Assembly (NCBI RefSeq): GCF_016446475.1
Contig: NZ_JAEHFP010000005.1
Coordinates: forward strand, 1 to 64,000
Origin: Paracoccus binzhouensis
GTDB lineage: Bacteria > Pseudomonadota > Alphaproteobacteria > Rhodobacterales > Rhodobacteraceae
DNA length: 64,000 bases
Direction of reading: 5' to 3'
This document shows positions 26,997 through 34,831 of the stretch, piece after piece. Position 1 is the stretch's first letter; every line of letters begins with the position of its first letter. The notes beneath the pieces were generated by a model. The model searched no databases, had not been told where the DNA came from, and worked only from the letters and a program-made list of their open reading frames with translations. The position numbers and the translations under genes are program-made.

Positions 26997-29288
26997 ATGG
27001 CGGACATCCGACTCAGCGACACCATCCTGCGCGCGCTGGCTCTGGTGTCCGCCCATCCCGCCGTTTTCCATGTCGGCACGCCATCTCTCGTGGATGGGGG
27101 CGGCACGGTGGTCGTGGATGTGACGTTCGACGTCAACCTGCCGAACAGCTGGCGGCGGGCAGGGGAAAGCCCATCAGGGGTGAAGCTCCAAGAGGTTGTG
27201 CGCATAGCCTTTCCGTGTGGATTCCCGCTTGAGGCGCCAGAGGTTTCGCTGCGCCGGGACTTCAACCGCAACCTCCCGCATATGCAGCCATGGTTGACCG
27301 ATGGACGCCCCGTGCCCTGCCTCTACGATGGCGACTTGGCTGAGCTGCTCCACCACGAAGGCCTGGCCGGTATCCTCAATCAGACGGCCGTCTGGCTGGA
27401 GCGCGCGGCGCTGGGTACGCTCATCGATCCGAAGCAAGGCTGGGAGCCCGTTCGGCGCGATAGCTTTGCGGACGATCTCGTCGCCGACGCCGAAGGGCTC
27501 CGGCGGCTGGTTGACCGTAAGGGTGGTTACCGCTTCTTTGAGCTGGACTATTTGAGGATGGAGGCCAATGGCTCCAGCGTCATCCACGGTCACATCTCGG
27601 GTGTCAGCCCCAAACTGAACACTGACGCCGTCCCGAGGCTATTCGGGGAAACGCCAACGGCGGCAAATACGTTGCGCCGAGGCCGTTCGCTGGGTCTTGT
27701 AGTCTGGCCGGGAAAACTGCCGTCGGGCAAGCTGGCCATTAGCGATGTATACCTGCCCGAGACGGTTACTACGGTCGCGGAACTGAAGCAACGTGCGGAG
27801 CTATACGGGTGCGCCCGCGAACTCGATACCGCGCTCAATTGGCTGAAGAGATGCTTGTCAGGTTATACCGGCGGGCCATTCCCGCTGGCTGTCGTTCTGT
27901 TGGCGCGCCGCCCGTGCAACGTGATCGGCAGTCAAAGTCCAATCGAACTGTGTCCCTATGTCGTGGACATTCGGTCGCCCAATCTATTTGCCGAGGGCGA
28001 GGCAACGCCAACACGGCCTGCCGCGCATCGTCACGCCGTGAGCCGTGCCCTTCTGGCTCAGATGGCCGGTGGCGCAGCGACCTCCGAGCGTCCGCCGTGG
28101 ACCCTGATCGGGGCTGGCAGTTTAGGCTCCAAGCTGGCGCTTCATCTCGCACGGGCCGGAAATGGACCTGAGGTCGTCATCGACAAGTCGTCGATGGCTC
28201 CCCACAACGCTGCAAGGCACGCCCTCATTCCCACCACAGGAGACATGCAAATCCTTTGGATGGATGCCAAGGCCAGACTGTTGTGCGATGCGTTGAAAGG
28301 CCTCCAACAAGAGGCGGTATCTGTGGTCGCCAACGTGGCAAGCATCCTCAGTTCCAGGGAGCAGGTGCGCCGGGCTTGGTCAAAGCGGTCCTGGGCGGTC
28401 GTGAATGCCACGGCATCACTGGTTGTGCGCGACGCACTGGCCTCCAGCAATCTGCTTCCAACTCGCGTGGTCGAGACCTCTTTGTTCGCGGGCGGGCTTA
28501 TCGGAATCATCACCGCAGAAGGACCAGGACGAAACCCAAACACGGGCGACTTGATGGCAGAAAGCTATGCCCTCCTCCATGAGGACCTGGCGGCGGCAGG
28601 TGCCGTTTTCGGAGACAATGCCGCGGCGTCGCGGCAAACGTTAGGCCAGGGCTGCGGCTCCATGACAATGGCAATGTCCGATGGGCGGCTTTCGCTTTTC
28701 GCGGCTGGCATGTCCGAGTATTTACTGCGGCGACAGCGCGAGGGGCTACCGGAGAATGGTGGCGAGGTCCTCATAGGACGGCTCTCCGACGACGGGCTCG
28801 GTCTCGTGTGGCATGTTCATCTCGTTTCACCCGTTGCCGAAGTCAGCACGACCAATGGAGAAGCATGGCGCGTTCACGTCCATCCGCGTGCACTGGCGAA
28901 GATCCAGGAAGAGACAGCGCGTTGGCCGACGTCGGAAACCGGGGGCGTACTCGTCGGCCGGGTTTCAGAAGCGTCCCACACGTTCCACGTCGTTGACGTC
29001 CTGGACGCGCCTGAAGATAGCCATCGCTCGCCGAACGAGTTTGTGCTCGGAACGAAGGGTCTGCGCCAGAAGCTGACATCGTACTCCGAAGGGGTGGGTT
29101 GGTCACTCTTTTGCCTTGGAACCTGGCACAGTCATCTTTCAGCGAGTGGCCCATCTCTGACAGATCGTGCGACCGCAACAGCTGTCTCAATCGCACGTCT
29201 GACGCCGGCCGTTCTTCTCATCCACACACCGACCGGATTCCATGCGCTTCTCGCCGATTCTGCGGGCGTGGCCAAGGGAGGCGCATGA
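26997..29288 (+). CDS. E2-E1-JAB triple fusion: ubiquitin-like conjugating and deconjugating enzyme (module C)
   Basis: 763 aa with three domains in order. An E2-like conjugating domain (about 1-150) has candidate catalytic C108 in PVPCLYDG. An E1/ThiF-type adenylating domain (about 365-610) has nucleotide loop GAGSLGS at 372-378 and candidate catalytic C553 in QGCGSM. A JAB/JAMM isopeptidase domain (about 625-763) has E647 in ETGG, H711/H713 in WHSH, S720 and D723; the HxH-to-S spacing is one residue shorter than canonical. In CBASS, separate Cap2 (E1-E2) and Cap3 (JAB) attach and remove the C-terminus of the CD-NTase; here all are in one chain and no CD-NTase is near. The ATG at 26997 is 5 bp after the MBL stop, with a weak ribosome site. 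Confidence 0.85.
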   Translation: MADIRLSDTILRALALVSAHPAVFHVGTPSLVDGGGTVVVDVTFDVNLPNSWRRAGESPSGVKLQEVVRIAFPCGFPLEAPEVSLRRDFNRNLPHMQPWLTDGRPVPCLYDGDLAELLHHEGLAGILNQTAVWLERAALGTLIDPKQGWEPVRRDSFADDLVADAEGLRRLVDRKGGYRFFELDYLRMEANGSSVIHGHISGVSPKLNTDAVPRLFGETPTAANTLRRGRSLGLVVWPGKLPSGKLAISDVYLPETVTTVAELKQRAELYGCARELDTALNWLKRCLSGYTGGPFPLAVVLLARRPCNVIGSQSPIELCPYVVDIRSPNLFAEGEATPTRPAAHRHAVSRALLAQMAGGAATSERPPWTLIGAGSLGSKLALHLARAGNGPEVVIDKSSMAPHNAARHALIPTTGDMQILWMDAKARLLCDALKGLQQEAVSVVANVASILSSREQVRRAWSKRSWAVVNATASLVVRDALASSNLLPTRVVETSLFAGGLIGIITAEGPGRNPNTGDLMAESYALLHEDLAAAGAVFGDNAAASRQTLGQGCGSMTMAMSDGRLSLFAAGMSEYLLRRQREGLPENGGEVLIGRLSDDGLGLVWHVHLVSPVAEVSTTNGEAWRVHVHPRALAKIQEETARWPTSETGGVLVGRVSEASHTFHVVDVLDAPEDSHRSPNEFVLGTKGLRQKLTSYSEGVGWSLFCLGTWHSHLSASGPSLTDRATATAVSIARLTPAVLLIHTPTGFHALLADSAGVAKGGA

Positions 29289-30047
29289 ATGTTCAACCTC
29301 GAAACGCTCATCAGCGATCCCTACAACCGTAAAGCCCGGCTTCAACCTGCGCTCCTCACGCTGTTACCCATATTGGTTGCATCGGTGTTGCTGGTCCCGG
29401 AAATTCAGTCGTCTTGGGGTGCTGCTGTCGGCGTGGTGGTGTATTGCGGCGGTGCGATGTGGCTGACTCAGCTTGGCAGAGATCGTGGCAAAGCGCTTGA
29501 GCCGATGCTTTTCAAAGCGTGGGACGGTAAGCCTTCCGTCGCGATGCTGCGACATCGTGACTCCTACCTCTCGAAGGCGACCAGAGAGCGGTATCGTGCG
29601 TTCCTCGAACGTCGAGTTCCGGACCTGAAGCTCGCGTCGCCGGAGGAGGAGGAGAGTTCACCGACCAACGCCGATGATGGGTATGAGAGTGCTACTGCTT
29701 GGCTGCTCGCTCAAACCAGGGATCGCGAGCGCTTTCGCCTGATCTTCGAGGAAAACATCAATTACGGGTTCCGCCGGAATATCTGGGCACTCAAGCCTCT
29801 GGCGCTTGTTGTAGATGGACTACTCATTACGGTCGTACTGACGACGGTCGTGATCTTTTCAACGGAAAGCGTCACCTCAACTTTGCAGGTGATCGACAAG
29901 CCGACTTGGGCCGCTGCTTTGTTTACTCTGGCCCACATGTTGGTCTTCGCAGTCATGGTGCGTCGCGACTGGGTGCGCGCGACAGCGAACGCCTACTCAC
30001 AGCAACTCTTAGCCGCATGTGACATCCTTGATAGTAGCGATCGCTGA
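29289..30047 (+). CDS. four-helix membrane protein, candidate effector (module C)
   Basis: 252 aa. Two hydrophobic segments at about 21-39 and 42-58, a charged cytosolic stretch with an acidic run (PEEEESS), then two more at about 170-192 and 205-224. No sequence family is recognised, though the size and paired-helix layout resemble SLATT/S-4TM-type pore-forming effectors of nucleotide-signalling defence systems. The ATG follows directly on the stop of the E2-E1-JAB gene, indicating translational coupling and a joint function. A likely model is that it is the target or effector controlled by conjugation; this is inference from position and topology. Confidence 0.65.
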   Translation: MFNLETLISDPYNRKARLQPALLTLLPILVASVLLVPEIQSSWGAAVGVVVYCGGAMWLTQLGRDRGKALEPMLFKAWDGKPSVAMLRHRDSYLSKATRERYRAFLERRVPDLKLASPEEEESSPTNADDGYESATAWLLAQTRDRERFRLIFEENINYGFRRNIWALKPLALVVDGLLITVVLTTVVIFSTESVTSTLQVIDKPTWAAALFTLAHMLVFAVMVRRDWVRATANAYSQQLLAACDILDSSDR

Positions 30048-30052
30048 CCGAC

Positions 30053-30196
30053 TTATTTCTCGGCCAGCAGTATTCGCTGTATCGTTCCAGGCTGGACTGC
30101 ATAGATGAGAGCTGCTTCAGCCGTCGAAAGCGCGTTGGCTTTAATCTCTTCCATACCATCAACGACGCGACCAATACTCTCCGCAAATCCGGACAG
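30053..30196 (-). pseudogene. remnant or micro-ORF with HTH-like end
   Basis: A 47-codon open frame between in-frame stops reads ...MEEIKANALSTAEAALIYAVQPGTI..., ending RILLAEK. The LSTAEAALIYAV pattern resembles the recognition-helix region of small excisionase/AlpA-type proteins. It has no ATG/GTG near its beginning except an internal ATG and is probably the 3' end of a decayed regulator. The interval 30048-30231 otherwise shows nothing. Confidence 0.3.
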
Positions 30197-30231
30197 TTAG
30201 TCTGAAGCCAACGGCCATTTGCTGAGTTGTA

Positions 30232-30504
30232 TTATCCGTCCCGCGCCGCATCGAGCAGATGCCGGTAGCCGTGCTCGGTCATCCAACGGGCGCGCTTCAG
30301 ATGCGTCTCCCAGCAGCGGCGAGCGCGGTGAGGCTCCGCGTCCGGATCGCGATGCAGGACGATGCCGGCGACCTCGCGCCAGTCGGCGCCTTCAGCCTCA
30401 GCGTCGAGCAGGCGCAGATAGGTGATGAAATGGTCCTCATCATAGGACGTGGTTTTGTCCGCCCACGGCACCTCGTCGGCGATCTCGGGATCGAGTTTGG
30501 CCAT
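30232..30504 (-). CDS. DUF2285 protein, QseM-like antiactivator of ICE transfer
   Basis: 90 aa from the ATG at 30504, preceded by GGAGG with good spacing. The sequence (SYDEDHFITYLRLLDAEAEGADWREVA, RRCWETHLKRARWMTEHGYR) is a stand-alone DUF2285 domain, a helix-turn-helix variant. In Mesorhizobium ICEs the small DUF2285 protein QseM binds the activators FseA and TraR and keeps the element silent in most cells. An FseA-like gene lies 1.4 kb away in opposite orientation, which supports the same role. The quorum-sensing partners (TraR, QseC) are not in the window, so the regulatory input here is unknown. Confidence 0.75.
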   Translation of the reverse strand: MAKLDPEIADEVPWADKTTSYDEDHFITYLRLLDAEAEGADWREVAGIVLHRDPDAEPHRARRCWETHLKRARWMTEHGYRHLLDAARDG

Positions 30505-30643
30505 GTGCCCGTCCTCCAAACCTTGCACATCCATGGCATCCGTTCGGGCTGCCTCCGGGCTTCGGGTGCGAGGCGCTGCTCGATCCATCATAATACGGAA
30601 TGGCGCCGGAGGCCTGCGGGCATATGTCGATCAATGTCTCCGG

Positions 30644-31525
30644 TCAGGCGCAATTCTTGCGGAACAGAGAAGGCGTCGTCCCCGTCATCTTGCGGAACAC
30701 GTCCGTGAAATGGCTGTGGCTGGAAAAGCGGAGAGCGAGCGCGATGTCCGTGATCGACGCGCGGTCCGACAGCAGCATCTCCTTCGCCTTCTGAATCCGC
30801 CGCTCGGTGATGTAGCGGCAGGGCGGCTTTCCAAACGTCGCCTTGAACGCCTTGCCGAAATGGTGTGGGCTGAGTCCCGCTTCCGCGGCGAGCGCTGCGA
30901 GCCCGATATCTTCGTCCAGATGCGCCTCGATGAAGTCGATGATCCGCCTTCGGCGCGAGGCGCCGAGACCGCCCCTGATCGATGGCGGCGGCCTACCGTT
31001 TTCGCCATAGGTCTCGAACAAGCGCAGAGCGAGCGAGGTGCCGACGAGGTCCAGGCAGAGCCCGCCGCAGCGGCTATCGTCGATCAAGCTGCGCCTGAGG
31101 CAGGCTATCAGCTCCTCGACCGCCGGGTCGCGGAGCGCCGCTCTACCTCTGATCTCGGGCACGCGCCCGTCGAAGGCGTTGCCGATTGTGCGTTCGATGA
31201 AGCTATTTTCCATGGCAATGACGAAGGACTGCTTGTCGGCCGTCCAGCCGACATGAGTGGCCCGATCGGCCGGGCTCAGATGAAAGTGTCCTGCAGCAAC
31301 AGGGTATTTCTCGGTGCGGCGGCTTTCAGGCAAACGGCAGATGAGATCCAGCGGTTCGCTTTCATGCATGAAAAGGGCGAACTGTGCCGTGACGATCTGT
31401 GTCCCGGGATTGATCGGGATATCGCATCGGCTAACGACAATGCCGTTGCGGGCGATGCGCCGCGTGACGGACAGTACCGGGGACGCAATTTCCGACGTGA
31501 AATCGACCAGAGTGGTTTCGGCCAT
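30644..31525 (-). CDS. AraC/XylS-family transcription regulator
   Basis: 293 aa. The N-terminal half is an AraC-binding-like cupin region (about 20-180); the C-terminal 100 residues hold two helix-turn-helix units (IGLAALAAEAGLSPHHFGKAFKATFG and SITDIALALRFSSHSHFTDVFRKMTG), the AraC signature. It likely binds a small molecule and activates neighbouring genes. The start at 31525 is the first ATG of the frame. It lies between the QseM-like and FseA-like genes, which is not a place where I know an AraC regulator in related ICEs, so it may be an extra control on excision or an unrelated passenger. Confidence 0.88.
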   Translation of the reverse strand: MAETTLVDFTSEIASPVLSVTRRIARNGIVVSRCDIPINPGTQIVTAQFALFMHESEPLDLICRLPESRRTEKYPVAAGHFHLSPADRATHVGWTADKQSFVIAMENSFIERTIGNAFDGRVPEIRGRAALRDPAVEELIACLRRSLIDDSRCGGLCLDLVGTSLALRLFETYGENGRPPPSIRGGLGASRRRRIIDFIEAHLDEDIGLAALAAEAGLSPHHFGKAFKATFGKPPCRYITERRIQKAKEMLLSDRASITDIALALRFSSHSHFTDVFRKMTGTTPSLFRKNCA

Positions 31526-31957
31526 GACGCAATCTCCATCGCCTGAAAATTGATATCTCGGCCGATAGCAGGTTGCCGGCCTTTAACAAGTTCCATTCCC
31601 GGTAGAGTGTGTGTTTCAAAATAGATGATCCTGTGACAACTTTGTGATGAGGGCGGCGCAACTGTGGCAATCTCCAGTTTCGGTTTCTCTGCCCGAATTC
31701 ATTTGTACTTTAATAAAATTCTGTAGTTTGCAGGTCTGGCGTTGCGAATATTGTAACGATTTCCTGAAAGACGCCGCGAAAACACGGAAGCCAACCCGTG
31801 TCTCAACTATCGATAGTAATCGATGTCGTCGGCGCCCTCCCGCCAGTGACATCGACCTGGCAGGAGGCGGCTTGTCCCAGGTGCTGAGCGACAGATCGTC
31901 AAATGGCCGCGCCGCGTCCGCTACGGCCGGGTGGCCTCATGGGAGGAGACAAGCCCC
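31526..31957. other. intergenic control region upstream of fseA-like gene
   Basis: 432 bp between divergent AraC and FseA-like genes, with no supported ORF. The stretch 31620-31790 is locally AT-rich compared with its surroundings and probably contains both promoters. A palindrome CTATCGATAG lies at 31807-31816 and its half TCGAT recurs just after. The ribosome site GGGAGGAG at 31941-31948 serves the ATG at 31958. Confidence 0.4.
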
Positions 31958-32816
31958 ATGTCCAAGGAGAAGACCGTCCCCGGCATAAGTCCGCGCGCCG
32001 ACTGGCGCGATCCCGAAAGTTACAAACCCCTCATCGACCTGGACCGGGCCGGTTGGGCCTGGGAGTGGCTCAAGCGCAATCCCGACTTCGCCACGGCTGC
32101 CGGTGGGCTGCCACAGGTGTCGCCTCCACTCCGTCCGTCCGCCACCGAGCCCCGGCTGAAGGCCGCTCAGCCCCGAATCCTCCGTATCCAGAATCCGGGG
32201 CCGTTCGAACACTGGGGCGTCTTCTTTCACCACTGGCGTTGCCCTACCGGCTACGGACGTCTTTTGGCTGCCCGATCTCAATCCATCGGTGCTCGTCGTG
32301 GAAGCGCAGCCCATTGCACCCGGCCACACCGACGCCTTCGACATCCGATGCTTTGCGTCACTGGCGACTGTGTTGTGCTGCGGCGGATCCGAGCACGTGC
32401 TTTTCAGCGATGGCTTTCGCCATCTCCAACTGATGGTGACGGCAGGCAGTGTTCTCGATGGCCCGGTGTGCTTCCGCTACCTGCTGTCGGGTCTCCGGCA
32501 CACGGAGGCGAAGGTTCCGGCGCTGCAACGGCTGTGCGGGCTTTGCCGCCTCGGCCGTCTGCCGCGCGGCCTCTTTCCGCCGGAGCGCCGGGCCAAGCGC
32601 TGGGCGATGATGCTGCGCGCCTGGGACGGAGAAATGGCGGGCGCAAGCCGGCGGCAGGTGGCGGCGGCGATCTTCGGGGAGACGGCGGCGCACGAGCTCT
32701 GGGAGTCCGGTTACCGCTCCCGCATGCAGCGGCTTGTCCGCGAGGCCGAGGAGATGATCAGCGGCGGCTACCTGAGACTTCTGGGGCGGGCGGCAGAGGG
32801 AAAGGGAGGCTTCTGA
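31958..32816 (+). CDS. fseA: FseA-like ICE excision activator, joined by a +1 frameshift (DUF6499 + DUF2285)
   Basis: The first frame (from the ATG at 31958, strong GGGAGGAG) encodes a DUF6499 domain: RADWRDPESYKPL, DRAGWAWEWLKRNPDF. At 32225 the meaningful sequence moves to the +1 frame and continues TTGVALPATDVFWLPDLNPSV, then a DUF2285 domain to the stop at 32816 (RAKRWAMMLRAWDG, RQVAAAIFGE, SRMQRLVREAEEMI). Read through the shift the protein has 285 aa. FseA of ICEMlSym(R7A) is made the same way from two overlapping frames by programmed +1 ribosomal frameshifting and activates the excisionase gene rdfS. Without frameshifting the first frame continues for about 300 codons of unrelated arginine-rich sequence. 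A mutation or sequencing error remains possible. Confidence 0.78.
32222..32231 (+). promoter_or_regulatory. putative +1 ribosomal frameshift site (UUC UUU CAC)
   Basis: In the zero frame the codons are TTC TTT CAC. A tRNA-Phe on TTT (32225-32227) can slip forward one base to TTC (32226-32228), after which ACC ACT GGC is read in the frame that carries the DUF2285 homology. The homology break falls exactly here. No obvious stimulatory stem-loop or zero-frame stop codon was identified. Confidence 0.6.
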
Positions 32817-32880
32817 CGGATGAAGGGCTGAAGCCGGCAAGAGAGAGCCGGCCCGCCCGCAACCCGTGAGGAGACCTCCC

Positions 32881-33402
32881 ATGTTCCAGTTCGTCCGCCT
32901 GTCCGCCGTCATCGGCATTGTATTTTTCGCCTGTCTGTCCTTCTGGCCCGCGCTCGACGAGGAGCATTCCGGCCCGGCCAATGTGATCGACGCCGATACA
33001 ATCGAAGTGGGCGGCGAGAAGCATCGCCTCTACGGCGTCGATGCCGTGGAGATCGACCAGCGCTGCCGCCGTCGCGACAGCGCGGAATGGCCTTGCGGCA
33101 GAGAGGCCGCCGCCGCGCTCGCCAAATTTCTCAAAGGCCGGAAGGTCAATTGCGAGGTCTGGCAGGGAACGACGCGCGATGCCCATGGCCGCTTCGTATC
33201 TGTTTGCTATGCCGGTGGCGACGACATCAGTAGCTGGGTGGCGAAGAACGGCTGGGCCGTCGCCAATCGCGACGCCAATCGCCTCTACAACTACACAAGC
33301 GACGAGGGCACGGCCCGGTTTCTGCGCCGCGGCATCTGGGACGGAACCTTCGATCCGCCCGCCGAATGGCGGCGCCGGCAGCAGGCGGGAGGGCAGCCAT
33401 GA
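32881..33402 (+). CDS. SNase-like (thermonuclease-fold) protein
   Basis: 173 aa. One N-terminal hydrophobic segment (about 5-22) is a signal peptide or anchor, so the product is probably periplasmic. The nuclease fold is shown by VIDADTIEV, HRLYGVDAVE and DAHGRFVSVCY, followed by WVAKNGWAV. Staphylococcal-nuclease-type enzymes cleave DNA and RNA with Ca2+; in conjugative elements similar proteins may process DNA during transfer or entry. The ATG at 32881 follows a GAGG motif. The stop overlaps the next ATG (ATGA). The catalytic glutamate and arginines appear present (VDAVEIDQRC). Confidence 0.82.
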   Translation: MFQFVRLSAVIGIVFFACLSFWPALDEEHSGPANVIDADTIEVGGEKHRLYGVDAVEIDQRCRRRDSAEWPCGREAAAALAKFLKGRKVNCEVWQGTTRDAHGRFVSVCYAGGDDISSWVAKNGWAVANRDANRLYNYTSDEGTARFLRRGIWDGTFDPPAEWRRRQQAGGQP

Positions 33403-34244
33403 ACGCGCTGTTTCCTCCGCCGGTCGATACCGCCACCATCAGGCTGCGCGCGCTTTCGCTCGGCGCCGGCGTCCAGTCCACCACCCTCGCACTGATGGCC
33501 GCCCACGGTGAGATCGGCCCGATGCCCGACTGCGCCATCTTCGCCGACACCGGCTGGGAGCCGAAGGCCGTCTATGAGCATCTCGCTTGGCTGCGGTCGC
33601 CGAATGTCCTGCCGTTCCCGGTGCATATCGTGACCGCCGGCAACATCCGCGACGGGCTGGTCCGCGGCGCGCAGGGCGAGCGCTGGGCTTCGATCCCCGC
33701 ATTCACCAAATCCGCATCGGGCAAGGTCGGCATGATCCGCCGGCAGTGCACCAAGGAGCTGAAGATCGTGCCGATCCGCCGCAAGGTGCGTGAGCTGGTC
33801 GGGCTCGCGGGCAAGCGCTCGCCGGACTGCCCCGTCGTGGAACAGTGGATCGGTATCTCCCTGGACGAGATCGTGCGTATGAAAATGTCCTTTGAACCCT
33901 GGCAGGTAAACCGCTGGCCGCTCATCGAACTGGGCATGACGCGCCGCGACTGCCTGCGCTGGCTGGAACGGCACGGCTATCCCATGCCGCCCAAGAGCGC
34001 CTGCATCGGATGTCCGTATCATTCCGACGTCATGTGGCGGCAGATGCGCGACGAGGATTCGGACGGCTTCGCCGATGCTGTCGCCATCGACCGGCTGATC
34101 CGCACCGGCTTCCGCAATCTGCGCGGCGAGGTGTATCTCCATCGCTCCTGCGTGCCGCTCGACGAGGTCGATCTCGATACGCCGGCGGACAAGGGACAGC
34201 TCGACCTCTTCGCCGACGAATGCGACGGCATGTGCGGCGTGTGA
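33399..34244 (+). CDS. PAPS-reductase-like / N-type ATP pyrophosphatase protein
   Basis: 281 aa. LSLGAGVQSTTLALMA is the SGGxDS-type PP-loop seen in adenylyl-transferring ATP pyrophosphatases, and ADTGWEP fits PAPS reductase/DndC-like members. Four later cysteines include CIGCPYHS, which could bind an iron-sulphur cluster, and RRQCTKELK. The substrate is unknown: it could be sulphur transfer or nucleic-acid modification. It starts at an ATGA overlap with the SNase-like gene and is followed by a strong terminator, so the two form the end of a transcription unit. Such proteins recur in this ICE family. Confidence 0.7.
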   Translation: MNALFPPPVDTATIRLRALSLGAGVQSTTLALMAAHGEIGPMPDCAIFADTGWEPKAVYEHLAWLRSPNVLPFPVHIVTAGNIRDGLVRGAQGERWASIPAFTKSASGKVGMIRRQCTKELKIVPIRRKVRELVGLAGKRSPDCPVVEQWIGISLDEIVRMKMSFEPWQVNRWPLIELGMTRRDCLRWLERHGYPMPPKSACIGCPYHSDVMWRQMRDEDSDGFADAVAIDRLIRTGFRNLRGEVYLHRSCVPLDEVDLDTPADKGQLDLFADECDGMCGV

Positions 34245-34264
34245 CCTGTTCTGCCTGATCGCCG

Positions 34265-34302
34265 AAACGGCCGCTCTCGACAAGTTCGAGAGCGGCCGTT
34301 TT
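34265..34302. terminator. strong bidirectional terminator
   Basis: A perfect 16-bp inverted repeat, left arm 34265-34280 beginning AAACGGCC and right arm 34286-34301, with a 5-nt loop. The A-rich left edge and T-rich right edge make it work in both directions. It is 20 bp after the PAPS-reductase-like stop. Confidence 0.85.
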
Positions 34303-34362
34303 GCCCGTGACGGGTTTTCAGGTCCGGAACGGTTCCGGGCCGCCCGTCGCGGGAGAACATCG

Positions 34363-34749
34363 ATGCGCGATCGCGATTACAGTGCCGACATCGCCAAGGC
34401 CCTCGCCACGCCGGGCGGCCATCTGAAGCTCGGCCGCGGAGGGTTCAGTCTGCACTACCTGAATGAGTATGGCGGCCAGAGCAGTCTGTCCGGCTACGAT
34501 TGCGACACCGTGAAACTGCAGGCCATCGCCGCCGGACTTCCGGTGATCGACAGCCGCTGCGTCGACTTCGACAAGGTGGCCAGGCTCGCCATATCCGGGC
34601 CGATGATCTGCGTGGGCGGTGCGCCCGACCCTGAGCCATGGGGCGCGTTCTCTTATGCGCCGCTGATCGAGGTGGCGCGGGCATACGCCGCGGCCGGGGC
34701 TGAGGTCTACAACCTCGACCTGGAGGAAGCGGCGGGGGCGGCGGCCTGA
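34363..34749 (+). CDS. conserved ICE protein of unknown function
   Basis: 128 aa starting at the ATG at 34363, with GGGAG upstream. It is soluble, with a C-terminal AAGAEVYNLDLEEAAG. No domain is recognised. It lies between a strong terminator and the ParB-like gene, in the same orientation as the backbone, so it is likely expressed with parB and may be a partner of it. Confidence 0.65.
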   Translation: MRDRDYSADIAKALATPGGHLKLGRGGFSLHYLNEYGGQSSLSGYDCDTVKLQAIAAGLPVIDSRCVDFDKVARLAISGPMICVGGAPDPEPWGAFSYAPLIEVARAYAAAGAEVYNLDLEEAAGAAA

Positions 34750-34831
34750 GAGGGAGAGGGAAGTGGGTATCTTCGTGACGAGCTTGTCAGGCGAAAGAGA
34801 GGCTTTCTCCGGCTCGTCACGGAGAACCGAC

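Noticed and set aside
25828-30047. Standard type II CBASS
   Set aside because: No CD-NTase is present and the conjugation enzymes are fused into one chain with an MBL partner, so the operon differs from standard CBASS.
32230-32869. Zero-frame continuation of the FseA-like gene as a real protein
   Set aside because: After 32228 that frame is arginine/glycine-rich and resembles nothing, whereas the +1 frame carries the DUF2285 homology.
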